This document shows positions 62,245-64,000 of a DNA stretch of 64,000 nucleotides, one piece after another (position 1 is the stretch's first letter; every line of letters begins with the position of its first letter). This DNA comes from Gigantopelta aegis (taxonomy: Eukaryota; Mollusca; Gastropoda; Neomphalida; Peltospiridae). A model generated the notes under the pieces. The model was given only the letters and a program-made list of their open reading frames with translations, was not told where the DNA came from and did not search any database. The translations under genes were made by a program, and so were the position numbers. The DNA lies in the NCBI RefSeq assembly GCF_016097555.1, contig NC_054706.1, positions 51,753,663-51,817,662 on the forward strand, written 5' to 3'.

Positions 62245-63749
62245 GTCACGTACGTTATCCAATTTGAAAGAGGAAACTACGTAGGCCTGACGACCTAGAT
62301 CGATTGGGATTAATGACTAAATTCTGGTAAATATACTTAATTATGTGTATCTGCTTATCCTTCCTCTGAAAAATGTACATTAGAGATGCAGAAAGACAAT
62401 TAATCCATAATACTGGACCGTGTCTGTAAGGGTGTCACGTACGAACGTTCCCGTCTTACAAAAGTACACTTGAGCGCATTAATACATAGTTTGGCTTGGA
62501 GTTTCTGAGATGTACAAGGGCACAAGCAGAGAAATGATGATAAAATCTAGTGCATGTTTGACTACAGGCCCTTCTTACTGCAAATGTCACGTACGAAACT
62601 GTCACGTACGTTATCCGACATCCATTAGTCTGCGTTCCAGGCTGAATCAACATTTTAGATACAACATCGACGGGCAAATTGTCGTCTGCATGGCGCACAT
62701 GTTTGGACCCCGATTTTATTCTTAAATACATCAGGTATGCTAGAGATTCATTAGATATTTTTGCATGTACTGATAGTTCACTACATATAGCCCATAAAGA
62801 ATCAAAGTTTGAAAAAAATAAGCCCCGAAATAAATCGTAATGCAGTAACTAACCCTCCCCCCACTGCGACAGTATCTACAAGTAGCCCAGCCGTGGAGGT
62901 CACACAAACTACCCCTCCTCCAACCAAGCCGGCTGCGACAGTATCTGGCCCTGCCGTGGAGACCGTGCATCAGAAACCGTTAGAACTTGTTCCAATTCCC
63001 GCTCCTGTTCATCCAACCGCCTGTTTGAACAAATGGGTGATAGTACTGTACGATGGCAAGCTCTATCCTGGAATGGTACAAGCCGTAGATGAGGACGACT
63101 TGGAAGTGAAGGCAATGTCTCGTATTGGGCGTAATCGTTTTTTCTGGCCCATGTTTGATGATGTTGTATAGTATGCCAATACTGATGTCATTTCCTTAAT
63201 TGACAAACCTACTCCTGTAACAAGCCGCAGCCGCCATTTTCAAGTTAACCCGTGTGAGTGGGACGCTATAATGAAGGTACTTGGTTTGGATTAAAGGGAT
63301 TGAATTACATAGGGCCTAACCATGACGTTATTCTTTGAACATGTGGATGGCACTATGGAACAATAATTTTAAACCAAACCGAGTCACGTACGTTATCCCC
63401 AGATGTTGTGAGGATACACCGTTCGTGTGTCCTTTGGAGATAATGTGCTGGTATCTTATATATGTCATAGTTAGGGGAGATAACCCTGTACGTGTTTTGT
63501 TAGAATTGTTTTATTTTAAGCACTTACTTGTTGGTCAAAAATCAATTTATGAACAATTTACTTGTATTACAGGCATATTTTCAGTGACATTCATTAATTA
63601 AATGGGCAATATGCACATGATTCGCTAGATTATCATTCTACATGTTAGCCAAGGTCATGGTGATGGATAGTTTTGTTAGTAAATGTAAACAGATTGCAAG
63701 AAACTTTTACAAACGACCATATCCTAATTTAACGTCACGTACGTTATCC
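62245..63749 (+). repeat. Cluster of GTCACGTACGTTATCC motifs
   Basis: Full 16-base copies lie at 62245-62260, 62601-62616, 63383-63398 and 63734-63749. Partial copies lie at 62435 and 62586. All are in the same orientation, and each holds the palindrome ACGTACGT. No other copy was noticed in the window. Confidence 0.9.
62791..63171 (+). pseudogene. Fragment of an unnamed gene with a YDGKLYPG domain
   Basis: An open frame with no in-frame ATG at its start gives a Pro/Thr-rich stretch holding an internal repeat (ATVS-x-PAVE twice), then a compact domain. The domain motifs are KWVIVLYDGKLYPGMVQ, a DEDDLEV turn, and RIGRNRFFWP. I recall like motifs at the C-termini of many unnamed molluscan and cnidarian proteins, some repeat-associated, but could not check. 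Similar-looking sequence may continue after the frame ends, so it appears broken once, or is an exon of a gene mostly outside view. GTCACGTACGTTATCC motifs lie on both sides. No function is assigned. Confidence 0.45.
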
Positions 63750-64000
63750 ATACCTCTTCTTTTGATACAGTTGTCAATAATAAGTGAACACTTCTGAGTA
63801 GTATACTTCCCTTTTATGTTATTTCATGTGTTTGTTAGGTGCAGATAAACTGTGAAATTTACCTGGAGCAAGTCTGTCACCAATTCTATGCAGTTTGGAA
63901 CATAAGGTATCAATCTGTGCATAAAAATATAGTCCGAGTGTGTTATTACAAACATCGATCTTGAACAAATTAGTAAAGAAAGTTGTATTTTTCAAGTTGA
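63295..64000. other. Right edge of the window
   Basis: AT-rich text with the last two GTCACGTACGTTATCC motifs. No gene is seen; the unit they belong to may run beyond the edge. Confidence 0.5.

Overview
The window is animal nuclear DNA. It is AT-rich, its protein genes are split by long introns, and it is full of tRNA-derived SINEs, short inverted-repeat DNA elements and simple repeats. The repeat style suggests a lophotrochozoan, most likely a mollusc and perhaps a gastropod. That placement is inference; no marker in the window fixes the species.

Three conserved host genes could be read exon by exon. (1) DNAJB12, plus strand, about 1.1-11.4 kb: an ER-membrane J-domain co-chaperone whose first exon(s) lie left of the window. 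(2) WDR45 (WIPI4), minus strand, 34,150 to 21,498: a seven-bladed PROPPIN beta-propeller of autophagy, all 11 coding exons found (343 residues). (3) RBM22, plus strand, 38,560 to 49,861: a spliceosome RNA-binding protein, all 9 coding exons found (428 residues). DNAJB12 and WDR45 converge on a gene-poor 10-kb gap. WDR45 and RBM22 diverge from a 4.4-kb gap swollen by two adjoining MULE-like elements and a SINE. The three genes belong to unrelated pathways (ER protein folding, autophagy, splicing). From 50 kb to 62.8 kb no host gene is recognised. Near the right edge lies a broken or exonic fragment of an unnamed gene, set among copies of a 16-base motif.

Mobile DNA fills the rest. DNAJB12 intron 2 holds two Tc1-type (DD34E) transposons that abut and share one TA target: one has a transposase with two stops, the other an uninterrupted frame. 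Three SINE families (A, B and C here) mix two tRNA-like heads and two tails; several copies have exact 11-12 base target duplications and some are nested. Other elements are a pogo/Tigger-like element, MITEs with 9-bp or 5-bp target duplications, a 26-bp inverted repeat enclosing a tandem array, and an 11-copy 157-bp satellite inside a WDR45 intron.

The most unusual points are two tandem duplications inside WDR45: an 84-base, in-frame triplication of an exon together with its 3' splice site, and a 49-base minisatellite grown from its last codons and stop. Next come the repeat-ended MULE-like pair and the GTCACGTACGTTATCC motif cluster at the right edge.
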